Positions 16,928 through 26,299 of a stretch of 59,600 nucleotides of DNA are shown piece after piece. The notes beneath the pieces are model-generated. The model saw only the letters and a program-made list of their open reading frames with translations. It was not told the DNA's origin and ran no database searches. Both the position numbers and the translations under genes were made by a program. The DNA is from Anaerolineae bacterium (GTDB lineage Bacteria > Chloroflexota > Anaerolineae > Aggregatilineales > Phototrophicaceae), in NCBI GenBank assembly GCA_020849765.1, contig JADLAY010000008.1:1-59600 (forward strand), given 5' to 3'. Each line of letters starts with the position of its first letter. Position 1 is the first letter of the stretch.

Positions 16928-18610
16928 ATGATGTCGAACCAGGACGCACGCGAAGAGCACCGCGCGCACCGCGCCGAGTGGGAAGCGACCACGCTCAGGC
17001 AGTCGCTCGATAAGCTGCCGGAGCGGCGCGAGACGTTCATCACCCAGTCGAGCGTGCCCGTCGAGCGCGTCTACTCACCCGCCGATCTGCCCGACTTCGA
17101 TCACGATCAAGACCTTGGCCTGCCGGGCGAATACCCGTTCACACGCAGCATCCATGCCACTGGGCACCGTGGACGCCTGTGGACGATGCGCATGTTCGCC
17201 GGTTTTGGCACGGCGGAGGAGACCAACGAGCGCTTCAAGTATCTGCTTGAGCAGGGCAACGCCGGGCTGTCGGTCGCCTTCGACCTGGCGACGCTGATGG
17301 GCTACGACACCGACGCGCCGGAAGCGCTGGGCGAATTCGGCAAATGCGGCGTCGCCGTCAGCTCGCTCAAAGACATGGAGATCCTGTTCGATGGCATCCC
17401 GCTGGGTGACGTCAGCACCAGCATGACGATCAACAGCCCGGCGGCCATCCTGTGGGCTTTCTACATCGTCACGGCGGAAAAGCAGGGCGTCCCGCTCGAA
17501 CGGCTGCGCGGCACACTCCAGAACGATATCCTCAAAGAGTACATTGCCCAGAAGGAATTCATCTTCCCGCCAACGCCGTCGATGCGCCTCGTCACCGACA
17601 CGATTGAGTTCGCCGCCCAGCGCCTGCCGCAGTGGAACCCGATCAGCATCAGCGGCTACCACATCCGCGAGGCGGGCAGCACCGCCGTGCAAGAACTCGC
17701 CTTCACACTGGCCGACGGCCTGGAATACGTGCGCCATGCCTTGGCGCGCGGCCTCAAGATTGACGATTTCGCGCCGCGCTTGAGCTTCTTTTTCAACGTC
17801 CATAATGACTTTTTCGAAGAGATCGCCAAGCTGCGCGCGGCCCGGCGCATCTGGGCGCGCGAGATGCGCGAGACCTTCGGCGCCCAAGATCCACGCTCGT
17901 GGTGGATGCGCTTCCACACGCAGACGGCGGGCGTCAGCCTGACCGCCCAGCAGCCGGAGGTCAATCTCGTGCGCGTCGCCATCCAGGCGCTGGCGGGCGT
18001 CCTCGGCGGCACGCAGTCGCTGCACACCAACAGCATGGACGAAGCGCTGGCCCTGCCGAGCGAGCACGCCGTCACGCTGGCGCTGCGCACACAGCAGGTG
18101 ATCGCCGAGGAGACCGGCGTCGTCAATACGGTCGATCCGCTCGGCGGCAGTTATTTCGTCGAGGCGTTGACCAACCAGACTGAAGCGGAGGTCTACGATT
18201 ACTTCCGCCGCATCGGCGAGCTCGGCGGCGTCATCCCGGCCATCGAGGCGGGCTTCTTGCAGATGGAGATCGCCGACGCCAGCTATCGCAATCAGCTTGA
18301 GGTCGACACGGGCACGCGCAACATCGTCGGCCTCAATGCCTACGCCGACGATCAGCCGCTGCGCATCCCGATCCTGAAGATGGCACCCGATGGCTACCAG
18401 CGCCAGGTCGCGCGGCTCGAACGGCTGCGGCTCGAACGCGATAACGAGGCCGTCGGCCACGCACTCGACGCCCTGCGCGACGCCTGCGAAGGCGACGCCA
18501 ACGTCATGCCCGCCCTGCTCGACGCCGCACGCGCCTACTGCACGCTCGGCGAGATCACCGACGTCATGCGCGAGGCGTTCGGCATCTATCACGAGCCGGT
18601 GGCGATATAG
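16928..18610 (+). CDS. AdoCbl-dependent acyl-CoA mutase large subunit (isobutyryl-CoA mutase-like; often annotated methylmalonyl-CoA mutase)
   Basis: Catalytic subunit without its own B12 domain, 559-560 residues, the length of IcmA rather than of full methylmalonyl-CoA mutase. The CoA-barrel pattern is complete: '[15 protein letters not shown]', '[15 protein letters not shown]', '[14 protein letters not shown]', '[13 protein letters not shown]' (catalytic His), '[15 protein letters not shown]', '[18 protein letters not shown]'. Counting from the Met at 16931, the residue at the Tyr89 position of the Propionibacterium methylmalonyl-CoA mutase is Phe, and the residue at Arg207 is Gln. Phe/Gln is the isobutyryl-CoA mutase pair; Tyr/Arg binds the methylmalonyl carboxylate. 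A B12-binding small subunit must be encoded elsewhere. The start ATG 16928 has AAGG 8 nt upstream; TATAAT at 16880-16885 is a possible -10. Confidence 0.88.
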   Translation: MMSNQDAREEHRAHRAEWEATTLRQSLDKLPERRETFITQSSVPVERVYSPADLPDFDHDQDLGLPGEYPFTRSIHATGHRGRLWTMRMFAGFGTAEETNERFKYLLEQGNAGLSVAFDLATLMGYDTDAPEALGEFGKCGVAVSSLKDMEILFDGIPLGDVSTSMTINSPAAILWAFYIVTAEKQGVPLERLRGTLQNDILKEYIAQKEFIFPPTPSMRLVTDTIEFAAQRLPQWNPISISGYHIREAGSTAVQELAFTLADGLEYVRHALARGLKIDDFAPRLSFFFNVHNDFFEEIAKLRAARRIWAREMRETFGAQDPRSWWMRFHTQTAGVSLTAQQPEVNLVRVAIQALAGVLGGTQSLHTNSMDEALALPSEHAVTLALRTQQVIAEETGVVNTVDPLGGSYFVEALTNQTEAEVYDYFRRIGELGGVIPAIEAGFLQMEIADASYRNQLEVDTGTRNIVGLNAYADDQPLRIPILKMAPDGYQRQVARLERLRLERDNEAVGHALDALRDACEGDANVMPALLDAARAYCTLGEITDVMREAFGIYHEPVAI

Positions 18611-18850
18611 CGGTTGGCACTTAGCCATTAGCGGTTAGCTTTTAGCTCGGAAGCAAATTAGCGGATTAGCACATTAGCTGAAATTCAGACAGCTCTCAAG
18701 TCAAGGCGTCTTGCCCTCACACCCCGGCAACTTCACTCGCCGAATGCATAGAGCAAGTCCCTCGCCCAGGCGCGTAGCGCCGGTCGGGAGAGGGATTTAG
18801 GGTGAGGGCAAAAAAGCCAACCGCTTATGGCTAACAGCTAACCGCTCCTT
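18611..18850. repeat. Intergenic heptad tracts and a palindromic repeat
   Basis: At 18611-18690 there are TTAGC heptads (cattagc, ggttagc, ttttagc) changing to an 8-bp period (aaattagc, ggattagc, acattagc). At about 18754-18812 lies an inverted copy of the 'CCCTCACCCTAAATCCCTCTCCC' repeat, and at 18815-18845 another heptad tract (gccaacc, gcttatg, gctaaca, gctaacc). No gene is supported. Confidence 0.75.
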
Positions 18851-18915
18851 CCCGCGTTATCATTTCCGCCAACCATCCTGAGCCGCACACGGTGGAAAGT
18901 CTGAGGGAAGTCCCT

Positions 18916-19914
18916 ATGTTCAAGATCGGCATCCTCGGCGCGGGCGTCATGGGCACGACGCATGCCGCCGGTTGGGCGCAGACCCCCGCGCACTTCGCGG
19001 GCATCCACGCGCTCGATGCACCGCGCGCAGCGGCGCTGGCGGCAGAATACGGCATTCGTGCCTATGACAGCGTCGACGCGCTGCTGGCGGATGTGGACGT
19101 GGTCGACATCTGCACGCCGACGCATCTGCATTACGAGATGGTCTTGCAGGCCGCCGCCGCGGGCAAGCACATCATCTGCGAGAAGCCGCTGGCGCTGGAC
19201 GTCGCCCAGGGCGCGGAGATGATCGACGCCTGCCGCCGCGCGGGCGTCACGCTCTTGGTCGCGCACGTCGTCCGCTTCTTCCCAGAATATGCGAGCGCCC
19301 AGGCCATCGTCAGCCGCGGTGAAATCGGCGATGTGGCCGTCGTCCGCCTGACGCGCTGCAGTTACCAGCCACGCCTCGCTGCGGATAACTGGTTCCTCGA
19401 CGCGGCCAAATCGGGCGGCATGATGCTCGACCTGATGATCCACGACTTCGACTACGCGCGCTGGATCGCCGGGGAGGTCGAGAGTGTTTACGCGCGCAGC
19501 GTGCGCGGTCGCCAGCCGGATGCGCCAGAGGATTACGGCATCGCCATCCTGCGCCACACGAGCGGCGCCATCAGCAACGTCGAGGGCGGCTGGGCCTACC
19601 CACCGCCGATGTTCCGCACCGCGCTCGAAATTGCGGGCAGCACCGGGCTGATCGAGCACCCCGCCGATAGCTCGATGCCGCTCAGCCTGCATCTCAAGGC
19701 GAGCGGGAGCGGCGACGTGGACGCGGTCGGCATCCCCGGCAGCCCGCTCGACGAAAGCCCATACACGACCGAGATCAAGCACTTCTACGACGTGATCGCC
19801 CACGGAGCCGCGCCGCGCGTCAGCGCGGAGGACGGCCTGGCTGCCGTACGCATCGCCCTGGCCGCGCGCCAATCGGCCCAGAGCGGGCGCGCCGTGCGCA
19901 TCGAGGAGGTTTAG
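18916..19914 (+). CDS. Gfo/Idh/MocA family NAD(P)-dependent oxidoreductase
   Basis: A 332-residue sugar/polyol dehydrogenase-like protein. The Rossmann start 'KIGILGAGVMGTTHAAGW' has the Gly-x-Gly-x-x-Gly nucleotide motif, 'VDICTPTHLHYEMVLQAAAAGKHIICEKPLALD' contains the family Glu-Lys-Pro motif (about residues 92-96), and 'DLMIHDFDYARWIAG' contains the catalytic-region His-Asp. ATG 18916 is preceded by GAGGG. The second Gfo/Idh/MocA gene starts 2 bp after its stop, so the two act together, possibly in catabolism of an inositol- or aminosugar-like compound; the substrate is not visible from sequence. Confidence 0.87.
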   Translation: MFKIGILGAGVMGTTHAAGWAQTPAHFAGIHALDAPRAAALAAEYGIRAYDSVDALLADVDVVDICTPTHLHYEMVLQAAAAGKHIICEKPLALDVAQGAEMIDACRRAGVTLLVAHVVRFFPEYASAQAIVSRGEIGDVAVVRLTRCSYQPRLAADNWFLDAAKSGGMMLDLMIHDFDYARWIAGEVESVYARSVRGRQPDAPEDYGIAILRHTSGAISNVEGGWAYPPPMFRTALEIAGSTGLIEHPADSSMPLSLHLKASGSGDVDAVGIPGSPLDESPYTTEIKHFYDVIAHGAAPRVSAEDGLAAVRIALAARQSAQSGRAVRIEEV

Positions 19915-19916
19915 CC

Positions 19917-20936
19917 ATGCGAATCGGTATCCTCAGCTTTGCCCATCTGCACGCCGAAGCCTACCTGGGCGCACTGCTGGCCATGCCCGACGTCGAGGTG
20001 ATCGGCATCGCCGACGAGAACGTCGAGCGCGGGCGCTATTTCGCCGGGCAGTTCGGCGTGCGCCAATTCGAGGATTACGACGGGCTCTTGCGCGAGAAGC
20101 CTGACGCGGTCGTCATCACGTCGGAGAACGCGCGCCATCTGCCGCTCGTGCGCATGGCGGCGGATGCGGGCGCGGCGATCCTGTGCGAAAAGCCGCTCGC
20201 GACCACGCTCGATGATGCCCGCGCCATCGTCAACGTTTGCCGCGCCGCGGGAGTCCCGCTGATGACGGCCTTCCCGATGCGCTTCAGCACGCCCGCCGTC
20301 GAGATCAAGAAGCTGATCGACGGTGGCGGCCTCGGCCACGTCTACGGCTGCAATGCGACCAACCAGGGCGCGCTGCCGGAGTTCCACCAGGCGGAGAATC
20401 TGCCCTTCCTCAAGCGCGATTGGTTCACCGATCCGCTGTTGGCGGGCGGCGGCGCGGTCGCCGATCACGTCGTGCACCTGGCGGATCTGCTGCGCTGGTA
20501 CTTCGCCAACGAGATCCGCGAGGTCTACGCCGTCACCAACCAGATCATGCACAAGGGCAAGGTGGGGGTCGAAACCGGCGGCCTGATCATGCTCAATTTC
20601 GCCAACGGAACGTTCGCCAGCATCGACTGTAGTTGGAGCAAGCCCGCCTACTACCCAACCTGGGGCGGCCTGGCGCTCGAACTCGTGGCCGAAAAAGGCC
20701 TGGCGACGATGGACGCCTTCCGCCAGGTGATGACCGTCTACAGCGAGCGCGCGGGGCGCCCGCACTATGCCTATTGGGGATCGGATGCCAACGCCGGGAT
20801 GCTGCGCGATTTCATCGGTGCCGTGAGCGACAAGCGCGCCCCGGCGGTCAGCGGCGAGGACGGCCTGCGCGCGGTCGAGGTCGTGCTTGCCGCCTACGAA
20901 TCCGCGCGCACGGGCCAGCCGGTCAGCCTGGGGTAA
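19917..20936 (+). CDS. Gfo/Idh/MocA family oxidoreductase, second of a tandem pair
   Basis: A 339-residue protein with the same fold as its upstream neighbour but clearly different sequence. Its Rossmann start 'MRIGILSFAHLHAEAYLGALL' has Ser-Phe-Ala-His in place of the usual Gly-x-Gly-x-x-Gly, a variant seen in some family members. 'GAAILCEKPLATTLDDA' carries the Glu-Lys-Pro motif, and 'GGAVADHVVHLADLLRWYF' carries the conserved His. The start overlaps the end of the upstream gene region (GGAGG about 10 nt upstream, inside that gene). Co-translation and a shared pathway are likely. Confidence 0.85.
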   Translation: MRIGILSFAHLHAEAYLGALLAMPDVEVIGIADENVERGRYFAGQFGVRQFEDYDGLLREKPDAVVITSENARHLPLVRMAADAGAAILCEKPLATTLDDARAIVNVCRAAGVPLMTAFPMRFSTPAVEIKKLIDGGGLGHVYGCNATNQGALPEFHQAENLPFLKRDWFTDPLLAGGGAVADHVVHLADLLRWYFANEIREVYAVTNQIMHKGKVGVETGGLIMLNFANGTFASIDCSWSKPAYYPTWGGLALELVAEKGLATMDAFRQVMTVYSERAGRPHYAYWGSDANAGMLRDFIGAVSDKRAPAVSGEDGLRAVEVVLAAYESARTGQPVSLG

Positions 20937-20939
20937 GTC

Positions 20940-21455
20940 TCAGTCGCAGGTGAATTCCGGATCGGCGCTGTTGATGTCACTGCCGCCGGGCAGCAGGATG
21001 CTGCAGCGCACGTCGGTCGTCACGACCACGTCGACGCCTTCCTCACCCACGCGGTTGAGCAGATCCTGAAGCTGATCGCCCAGCCCTTGATCCGGCTCGG
21101 TCAACTGGCGCTCGATCACGAGGTGGCACAGCGCGTTTGCACTGACCTCGCTGTAGGTGACGCATAAGGCATTCAGCGAATCCAACGCCAGATTGCTCGT
21201 GTTGATGTTGACCAGCGCCGTCTTGCCTGTTTCAGGATGCGCGACGAACAGCGCCGCCTTGTTGCCGATGTTGGTAATGCCCTCTTCGGGCGCATAGTAG
21301 AGCGACCAGCCGTTGGCGAGCGGCCACGATTGAATCTGCGTCGCGGCGGGCGAGTCTTGTGCCGCAACCAGCGCGGGCAGACCGGCCACCATCAGCATCA
21401 TCACGGCGACGATCGACATCAGAGCAGCGAAGCGCCGCTGACGACCATTGAACAT
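20940..21455 (-). CDS. Secreted hypothetical protein
   Basis: A 171-residue precursor with an N-terminal signal peptide: basic start (Arg-Gln-Arg-Arg), a 20-residue hydrophobic core and Ala-Ala-Gln at about residue 33 for cleavage. The mature part is about 135 residues with four Cys (two near 'LCVTYSEVSANALCHLV', one in 'TDVRCSILL', one penultimate), suggesting two disulfides outside the cell. No family is recognised. GGAGG lies about 6 nt before ATG 21455. It converges with the oxidoreductase pair, leaving 3 bp between the stops. Confidence 0.75.
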   Translation of the reverse strand: MFNGRQRRFAALMSIVAVMMLMVAGLPALVAAQDSPAATQIQSWPLANGWSLYYAPEEGITNIGNKAALFVAHPETGKTALVNINTSNLALDSLNALCVTYSEVSANALCHLVIERQLTEPDQGLGDQLQDLLNRVGEEGVDVVVTTDVRCSILLPGGSDINSADPEFTCD

Positions 21456-21538
21456 CGGGGAGCCTCCATAGGATCGTGATTCGTTTCACAATCCTATACG
21501 GATGCATCGCCCCGCGCGTTGCGCTGGAAGCCCGTGTG

Positions 21539-21937
21539 CTACTCGCCGACGAGCTGGTAGATCTGGATCAGGTTGCCGCAGGTGTCGTCCAGAATGGCCA
21601 GGATCGTCGTCCCCATGTCGGTCGGCTCCATGGTGAACTCAACGCCCAGGCCCTTCAGCCGTTCGTACTCTTTGTGAACGTCGTCCACTTCGAAGGCGGT
21701 GAACGGGATGCCATCTCTGACGAGCGACTCTTTGAGCGCCTTCATGGCCGGGTATTCGGCGTTTGGCTCCAGCACCAGTTCGACGCCATCCGGGTCGGCA
21801 GGCGAGACGACCGTCAGCCAACGTGCGCCGCCGCCGAGCGGGATGTCGCGCTTCTTGACGAAGCCGAGTACGTCGGTGTAGAAGTGCAGCGCCTTGTCGT
21901 AATCGCCGATCGAGACGCTTGCCAGCTTGATCTTCAT
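21539..21937 (-). CDS. VOC family (glyoxalase/bleomycin-resistance fold) protein
   Basis: A 132-residue metal-binding-fold protein: 'LASVSIGDYDKALHFYTDVLGF' at the start, 'VELVLEPN' and a C-terminal 'TILAILDDTCGNLIQIYQLV'. The pattern resembles YraH-type VOC proteins; a candidate metal ligand Glu is in 'GVELVLEP', but the first His position (residue about 8) is not a His. The substrate is unknown. Its ribosome site AGGAAAGG lies in the end of the AraC-type gene upstream, with 4 bp between stop and start, so the two are one operon. Confidence 0.85.
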   Translation of the reverse strand: MKIKLASVSIGDYDKALHFYTDVLGFVKKRDIPLGGGARWLTVVSPADPDGVELVLEPNAEYPAMKALKESLVRDGIPFTAFEVDDVHKEYERLKGLGVEFTMEPTDMGTTILAILDDTCGNLIQIYQLVGE

Positions 21938-21941
21938 AGGG

Positions 21942-22322
21942 TCAACCTTTCCTCAGCATACGGGTTGCCGTCGGGCAATCGAGTTGTCGAAACTCACTCG
22001 GACTGAGGCCAAACCGCCGCTTGAACGCCTTGCCGAAAGCCGCGTGGCTATCGTAACCCGCCGCCAGCGCGACCTCGGTGATATCGACCGCGCCCGCGCG
22101 CAGCTTACGACCCGCCCGCTCCAGGCGGGCATCGCGGATGTAAGCGGCCAGGCTTTGCCCGGTCGACGCCGCAAACAGCCGGTGCAGATGCGGCACGGAG
22201 AACCCGGCCACCGCCGCCAAAACGTCTCGATTGAGCGGCTCATCCATGTGATTACGGATGTAACGCTGCACGTTTTCAATGCAGGGATGCTGCGTATCCA
22301 GGCTTGGCATGTCAGTCCACAT
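21942..22322 (-). CDS. AraC-family HTH regulator (DNA-binding domain only)
   Basis: A 126-residue protein that is little more than the double helix-turn-helix of AraC/XylS regulators: 'NVQRYIRNHMDEPLNRDVLAAVAGFSVPHLHRLFAASTGQSLAAYI' and 'ITEVALAAGYDSHAAFGKAFKRRFGLSPSEFR'. There is no ligand domain, as in MarA/SoxS. ATG 22322 is chosen; TTG 22325 and ATG 22310 are alternatives. It is followed at once by the VOC gene, an arrangement frequent for small AraC regulators that control a detoxification enzyme. Confidence 0.87.
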   Translation of the reverse strand: MWTDMPSLDTQHPCIENVQRYIRNHMDEPLNRDVLAAVAGFSVPHLHRLFAASTGQSLAAYIRDARLERAGRKLRAGAVDITEVALAAGYDSHAAFGKAFKRRFGLSPSEFRQLDCPTATRMLRKG

Positions 22323-22355
22323 CAACCCATCATAGCGGGACAGAACGTTCGTTCG

Positions 22356-23081
22356 CTATTCCGATTGTATCATGTCTGCGGGGTTTTCCGGCGGCAGCGT
22401 CGTATGCCTGCGCAGCTCGACCGCCGCGATACAGGTCGCCAGCCAGACGCCGCCCGCGATGAAGCCGCCGACCACGTCGCTCAGGTAATGGACGCCGAGC
22501 ACCATGCGGCTGATGCCGATCAGCACAATGGCCAGCACGGCCAGGAAGACGACCAAGATACGAGCGTAGTGATTCTTGACGTAGAGACCGATCAAGTAGG
22601 CCAGCATCCCGTAAGCGATCAATGAGAACATCGCGTGTCCGCTGGGGAAGCTGTAATACGACTCGATCACGACCGGGTCGGCGAAGACCGGGCGCGGGCG
22701 CGCGAACAACGTCTTGAGCAGGAAGTTGAGCACCTGCCCGCCCGCCAACGCCACGCTCCAGGCCAGCAGATTAAGCCACTGCCGCCGCGCCGCCAGGATC
22801 AGCGCGATCACCGCGCAGGCCGGGAACAGGATCTGGTAACCGAACAGGCTGATGAACTTGTAGGCCTGGATCTGGTAGGCAGTGTTCGCGCGATGCAGTT
22901 CGGTCGCCAGCGCCTGATCGAACAACTGCAAGTGCCCCTGCTCGATCACGTCCTCGGCCAGCATGGCGAACAACACCAGGCACAAGACACTGATGAAGAA
23001 ACCGATCAGCACGCGGATGCTGAAGCGTTCGACCCATCCTGTAATCCATATTCTTATGCGGTCACCCGGCAGATACTTCAT
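22356..23081 (-). CDS. PAP2 superfamily phosphatase (membrane)
   Basis: A 241-residue membrane enzyme with about six helices. The three acid-phosphatase motifs are visible: 'KTLFARPRP' (about residues 117-125, K-x6-RP), 'PSGHAM' (about 144-149) and 'SRMVLGVHYLSDVVGG' (about 188-203, SR-x5-H-x3-D). It probably dephosphorylates lipid phosphates such as phosphatidic acid or undecaprenyl pyrophosphate at the outer face. Its ATG overlaps the stop of the methyltransferase gene as ATGA, so translation is coupled. Confidence 0.88.
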   Translation of the reverse strand: MKYLPGDRIRIWITGWVERFSIRVLIGFFISVLCLVLFAMLAEDVIEQGHLQLFDQALATELHRANTAYQIQAYKFISLFGYQILFPACAVIALILAARRQWLNLLAWSVALAGGQVLNFLLKTLFARPRPVFADPVVIESYYSFPSGHAMFSLIAYGMLAYLIGLYVKNHYARILVVFLAVLAIVLIGISRMVLGVHYLSDVVGGFIAGGVWLATCIAAVELRRHTTLPPENPADMIQSE

Positions 23082-23677
23082 GACATACGGCGCCCGGCGG
23101 CGATGTAGCGATCCGGCGCGTCGTCAACGCGCACGTCAATGTAGCCCGCCGCGGCCAGCAGCACGCCCATCTCGTCGGCATCGGGCAGCACGTCGGCGTC
23201 GACCGGCGGTTCGCAGCCCGCGTGGATGGCGTTGATGGTCGCGCGCGACTCGTGATGGAGGATCGCCAGCAGCCCGCCGGGGCGCAGGACGCGCCCCATC
23301 TCGCGCAGGGCGAGCGGCTTATCTGTGAAGTGTGGGAAGCTGTGATGGCAGATGACGACGTCAAAGCCGCCCACCGCCAGCGGCTGATCGTGCACGTCGG
23401 CCTGCACAACCCACGCCCCAGCGTGATCGAGGCGTGCCTGCGCCAGCATCGCGTGCGCCAGATCGGTCGCGATCAAGCGCGCGCTCGGCGCGAATTCGCG
23501 CAAATAAGGGATCAAGATGCCGACGCCGGTGCCGACGTCGAGGATCGTCCGCGCACTGCACAGATCGGCGTCGAAGGACGCCAGCATCGCGCGCAGCCTG
23601 GCGTCGGTCTGCGCGGATACCTGTCGATTCCAGACCGGCGCGCGCGCTTCGAAATAACTGCGCATGCTGTCTGCCAT
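23078..23677 (-). CDS. Class I SAM-dependent methyltransferase
   Basis: A 199-residue methyltransferase: motif I 'TILDVGTGVGILIPYLREFAPSARLIATDLA', 'DVVICHHSFPHFTDKPLALREMGRVLRPGGLLAILHH' for the later motifs, and a C-terminal 'DAPDRYIAAGRR'. It is related to UbiE/Methyltransf_11 proteins; the substrate is unknown. The start ATG 23677 has GAAGG about 10 nt upstream; upstream ATGs at 23707 and 23713 are less likely. It is coupled by ATGA overlap to the PAP2 phosphatase, so a lipid or quinone substrate is possible. Confidence 0.84.
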   Translation of the reverse strand: MADSMRSYFEARAPVWNRQVSAQTDARLRAMLASFDADLCSARTILDVGTGVGILIPYLREFAPSARLIATDLAHAMLAQARLDHAGAWVVQADVHDQPLAVGGFDVVICHHSFPHFTDKPLALREMGRVLRPGGLLAILHHESRATINAIHAGCEPPVDADVLPDADEMGVLLAAAGYIDVRVDDAPDRYIAAGRRMS

Positions 23678-23796
23678 GGGTTCAGCCTTCGTGCACAGGG
23701 TAAGCATTCGCAATCATCTCTTGTTTGTGGTTCAATTGCAATGTGCCGTTGCGCACGACATCACACCGTCCGATCAGACTCAATTCGAGACGCACC

Positions 23797-24720
23797 ATGC
23801 AATTTCCTGACTTCTATCAACCGGGCCGCGTTGGGCAGCTTTACCAGCCGGACATCCCCGGTGCGATCGAGCGCGGCATCGCGTTAGATGTGGCGCCCGC
23901 GGAGGAAGATCAGCGCAGGCAGATGCTGCTGCTGGTCGATTGCCAGGTCGATTTCATCCACCCGCAGGGGTCGCTGAGCGTGCCCGGTGCGGTCGACGAT
24001 ACCCAGCGCACCGTCGTGTGGATCTTCCGCAACCTCGGCCAGTTGACGACCATCGCCGCCTCGCTCGACAGCCACGTGCCCAACCAGATCTTCTACCCGA
24101 CGTGGTGGGTCACCGACGATGGCGAGCACCCGGCGCCGTACACGGTCATCACGAGCGACGAGGTCACGAGCGGCCAGTGGACGCCGATCTACGAGCCGGA
24201 GTGGTCGGTCGATTACGTCCGCCGCCTGGAGACGCAGGCCAAGAAGCAGCTCATGATCTGGCCCTACCACACCATGATCGGCAGCCCCGGTCACAACCTG
24301 ATGCCCGCGCTCTACGAGGCGGTTGTCTACCATGCTGCCGCGCGCCAGGCACAGCCGATCTTCCTGCCCAAGGGCACCATCCCCAAGACGGAGAACTACT
24401 CGATCCTGGAGCCGGAAGTCAAAGTGCCGGAACTTCCCCAGGGCCAGCTCAACACCGGCTTCCTCGACATGATGGCGGGCTACGACCGCGTCTACATCAC
24501 CGGCCAGGCCAAGAGCCACTGCGTGTTGGAGACGGTCGGCTCGATCATGCGCTACTTCGCTGACCAGCCGGACGCGATCGACCGCTTCCACGTGCTGATG
24601 GATTGCACGTCGTCGGTCGCGCACCCGCAGATCGATTTCGAAGCGCTGGCGACCGAAAGCTATCAGGCGTTCGCAGCGCAGGGTTTGCATCTGGCGAAGT
24701 CCACCGATCCGCTCGACTGA
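23797..24720 (+). CDS. Nicotinamidase-like cysteine hydrolase (isochorismatase family)
   Basis: A 307-residue member of the isochorismatase-like hydrolases. Visible active-site elements: Asp in 'LLLVDCQVDFIHPQGSL', Asp-x-His in 'AASLDSHVPNQIFYP' resembling the metal site of nicotinamidases, a Lys in 'FLPKGTIPKTENY', and the nucleophile Cys in 'YITGQAKSHCVLETVGSI'. It is about 100 residues longer than standard PncA, with extra sequence at the N-terminus and in the middle. The nicotinate phosphoribosyltransferase gene follows after 13 bp, so deamidation of nicotinamide to nicotinate is a good guess, but not proven. Confidence 0.82.
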   Translation: MQFPDFYQPGRVGQLYQPDIPGAIERGIALDVAPAEEDQRRQMLLLVDCQVDFIHPQGSLSVPGAVDDTQRTVVWIFRNLGQLTTIAASLDSHVPNQIFYPTWWVTDDGEHPAPYTVITSDEVTSGQWTPIYEPEWSVDYVRRLETQAKKQLMIWPYHTMIGSPGHNLMPALYEAVVYHAAARQAQPIFLPKGTIPKTENYSILEPEVKVPELPQGQLNTGFLDMMAGYDRVYITGQAKSHCVLETVGSIMRYFADQPDAIDRFHVLMDCTSSVAHPQIDFEALATESYQAFAAQGLHLAKSTDPLD

Positions 24721-24733
24721 AAGATAACCGACC

Positions 24734-26275
24734 ATGACCCCAGAAGAAGAGCGCACCGCCGAGGGTATCCTCTACACGGATTTCTACCAGTTGACCATGG
24801 CGCAGTTGTATTTTCGCTATGGCATGCACGAGCGTGACGCGCAGTTCGATCATTTCTTCCGCAGCTACCCGGATTACGGCACGCATCAGGCGGGCTACTG
24901 CATCAACGCCGGTTTGCAATGGCTGGTCGAATGGATGCAGACCGCCCGCTTTGGCGAGGGCGAGATCGCCTTCCTGCGCAGCCAGAAGAGCGCCAGCGGC
25001 CAGCAGCTTTTCGCCGACGATTTCCTGGCCTGGCTCAAGCAGCACGGCACCTTCGAGGGCATCAGCATCGACGCCATCCCGGAGGGGCGCGTCGTCCACC
25101 CGAACATCCCGCTGACGACCGTGCGCGGGCCGATGGCGATGGCGCAGGTGCTGGAGACGGCGCTGCTCAACCGCCTCAACTACCAGACGCTGATCGCGAC
25201 CAAGGCGGCGCGCATCCATCAGGCCGGACGTGGGCGCTCGGTGCTCGAATTCGGATTACGGCGGGCGCAGGACAAGGCGGGCAATGCCGGGGCGCGCGCG
25301 GCGCTGATCGGCGGGGCGGATTTCACATCCAACGTCGGCCTGTCGAGCCTGATGGGCCTGCCGCCCAAAGGCACGCATGCGCACAGTATGGTGCAGGTGT
25401 TCATGGCGCTCGGCCAGGGCGAACTGGAGGCTTTCCGCGCCTATGCCGACGTCTACCCGGACGACTGCCTGCTGCTGGTCGATACGATCGACACGCTCAA
25501 CAGCGGCGTGCCGAACGCGATCCGCGTCTTCGAAGAGCTGCGCCAGAAGGGCCACGAGCCGGTCGGCATCCGCCTCGATTCCGGCGACCTCGCCCACCTG
25601 AGCATTCGCGCGGCGCGCATGCTCAACGACGCCGGATTCCGCGACGTGCGCATCGTGCTCTCGAACCAGATTGACGAGCTGGTGCTGTTGCAGGTGCTGT
25701 CGCAGATCGAGGAAGAGGCCAAGGCCTATGGCGTCGACGCCGATCACCTGATAGGGCGGCTGATCTACGGCGTCGGCACGCGGCTGATCACCTCGGCGGG
25801 CGATGCGGCGCTCGACGGCGTTTACAAGCTGGTCGCCGTCTGTCAGGACGACGAGTGGAAACCCGCGATCAAGCTGAGCGAGACGGTCACGAAGGTGCCG
25901 AATCCCGGCCACAAGCGCGCCTGGCGCCTGTATGACCGCCGCCAGCGCGCGACTGCCGATCTACTCGGCCTCTACGAGGAAGACCCGGCAGCGATGGACC
26001 CGGTCATCCTGCGCCACCCGACTCAGGCGGATACGTCACGCACGATCAAGCGCGAGAACCTGACGGCGATCGAGCCACTGCACGTCGACATCCTGCGCGA
26101 AGGCAAGCTCGTCTACGACTTCCCGCCACTGGAGGCGATCCGCGAGCAGCGCCGCGCCGATCTCGAACGGCTCGATCCGGGCGTGCAGCGCCTCGTCAAC
26201 CCGCACATCTATCACGTCTCGCTGACGGAGAAGCTGTGGAACCTCAAGCGCGATTTGATCCGCGAGTACAAGTGA
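24734..26275 (+). CDS. pncB: Nicotinate phosphoribosyltransferase
   Basis: Converts nicotinate plus PRPP (with ATP) to nicotinate mononucleotide in NAD salvage. The 513-residue protein shows '[16 protein letters not shown]' near the start, '[14 protein letters not shown]' (about residues 171-184), '[14 protein letters not shown]' with the candidate phospho-His (about 215), '[17 protein letters not shown]' and '[14 protein letters not shown]' (phosphate/nicotinate site). It is the longer bacterial/eukaryotic form. It is cotranscribed with the nicotinamidase-like gene upstream and, 25 bp downstream, a binding-protein-like gene. Confidence 0.92.
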   Translation: MTPEEERTAEGILYTDFYQLTMAQLYFRYGMHERDAQFDHFFRSYPDYGTHQAGYCINAGLQWLVEWMQTARFGEGEIAFLRSQKSASGQQLFADDFLAWLKQHGTFEGISIDAIPEGRVVHPNIPLTTVRGPMAMAQVLETALLNRLNYQTLIATKAARIHQAGRGRSVLEFGLRRAQDKAGNAGARAALIGGADFTSNVGLSSLMGLPPKGTHAHSMVQVFMALGQGELEAFRAYADVYPDDCLLLVDTIDTLNSGVPNAIRVFEELRQKGHEPVGIRLDSGDLAHLSIRAARMLNDAGFRDVRIVLSNQIDELVLLQVLSQIEEEAKAYGVDADHLIGRLIYGVGTRLITSAGDAALDGVYKLVAVCQDDEWKPAIKLSETVTKVPNPGHKRAWRLYDRRQRATADLLGLYEEDPAAMDPVILRHPTQADTSRTIKRENLTAIEPLHVDILREGKLVYDFPPLEAIREQRRADLERLDPGVQRLVNPHIYHVSLTEKLWNLKRDLIREYK

Positions 26276-26299
26276 GCGCGCAATCGCCTTTCTTGAGGC

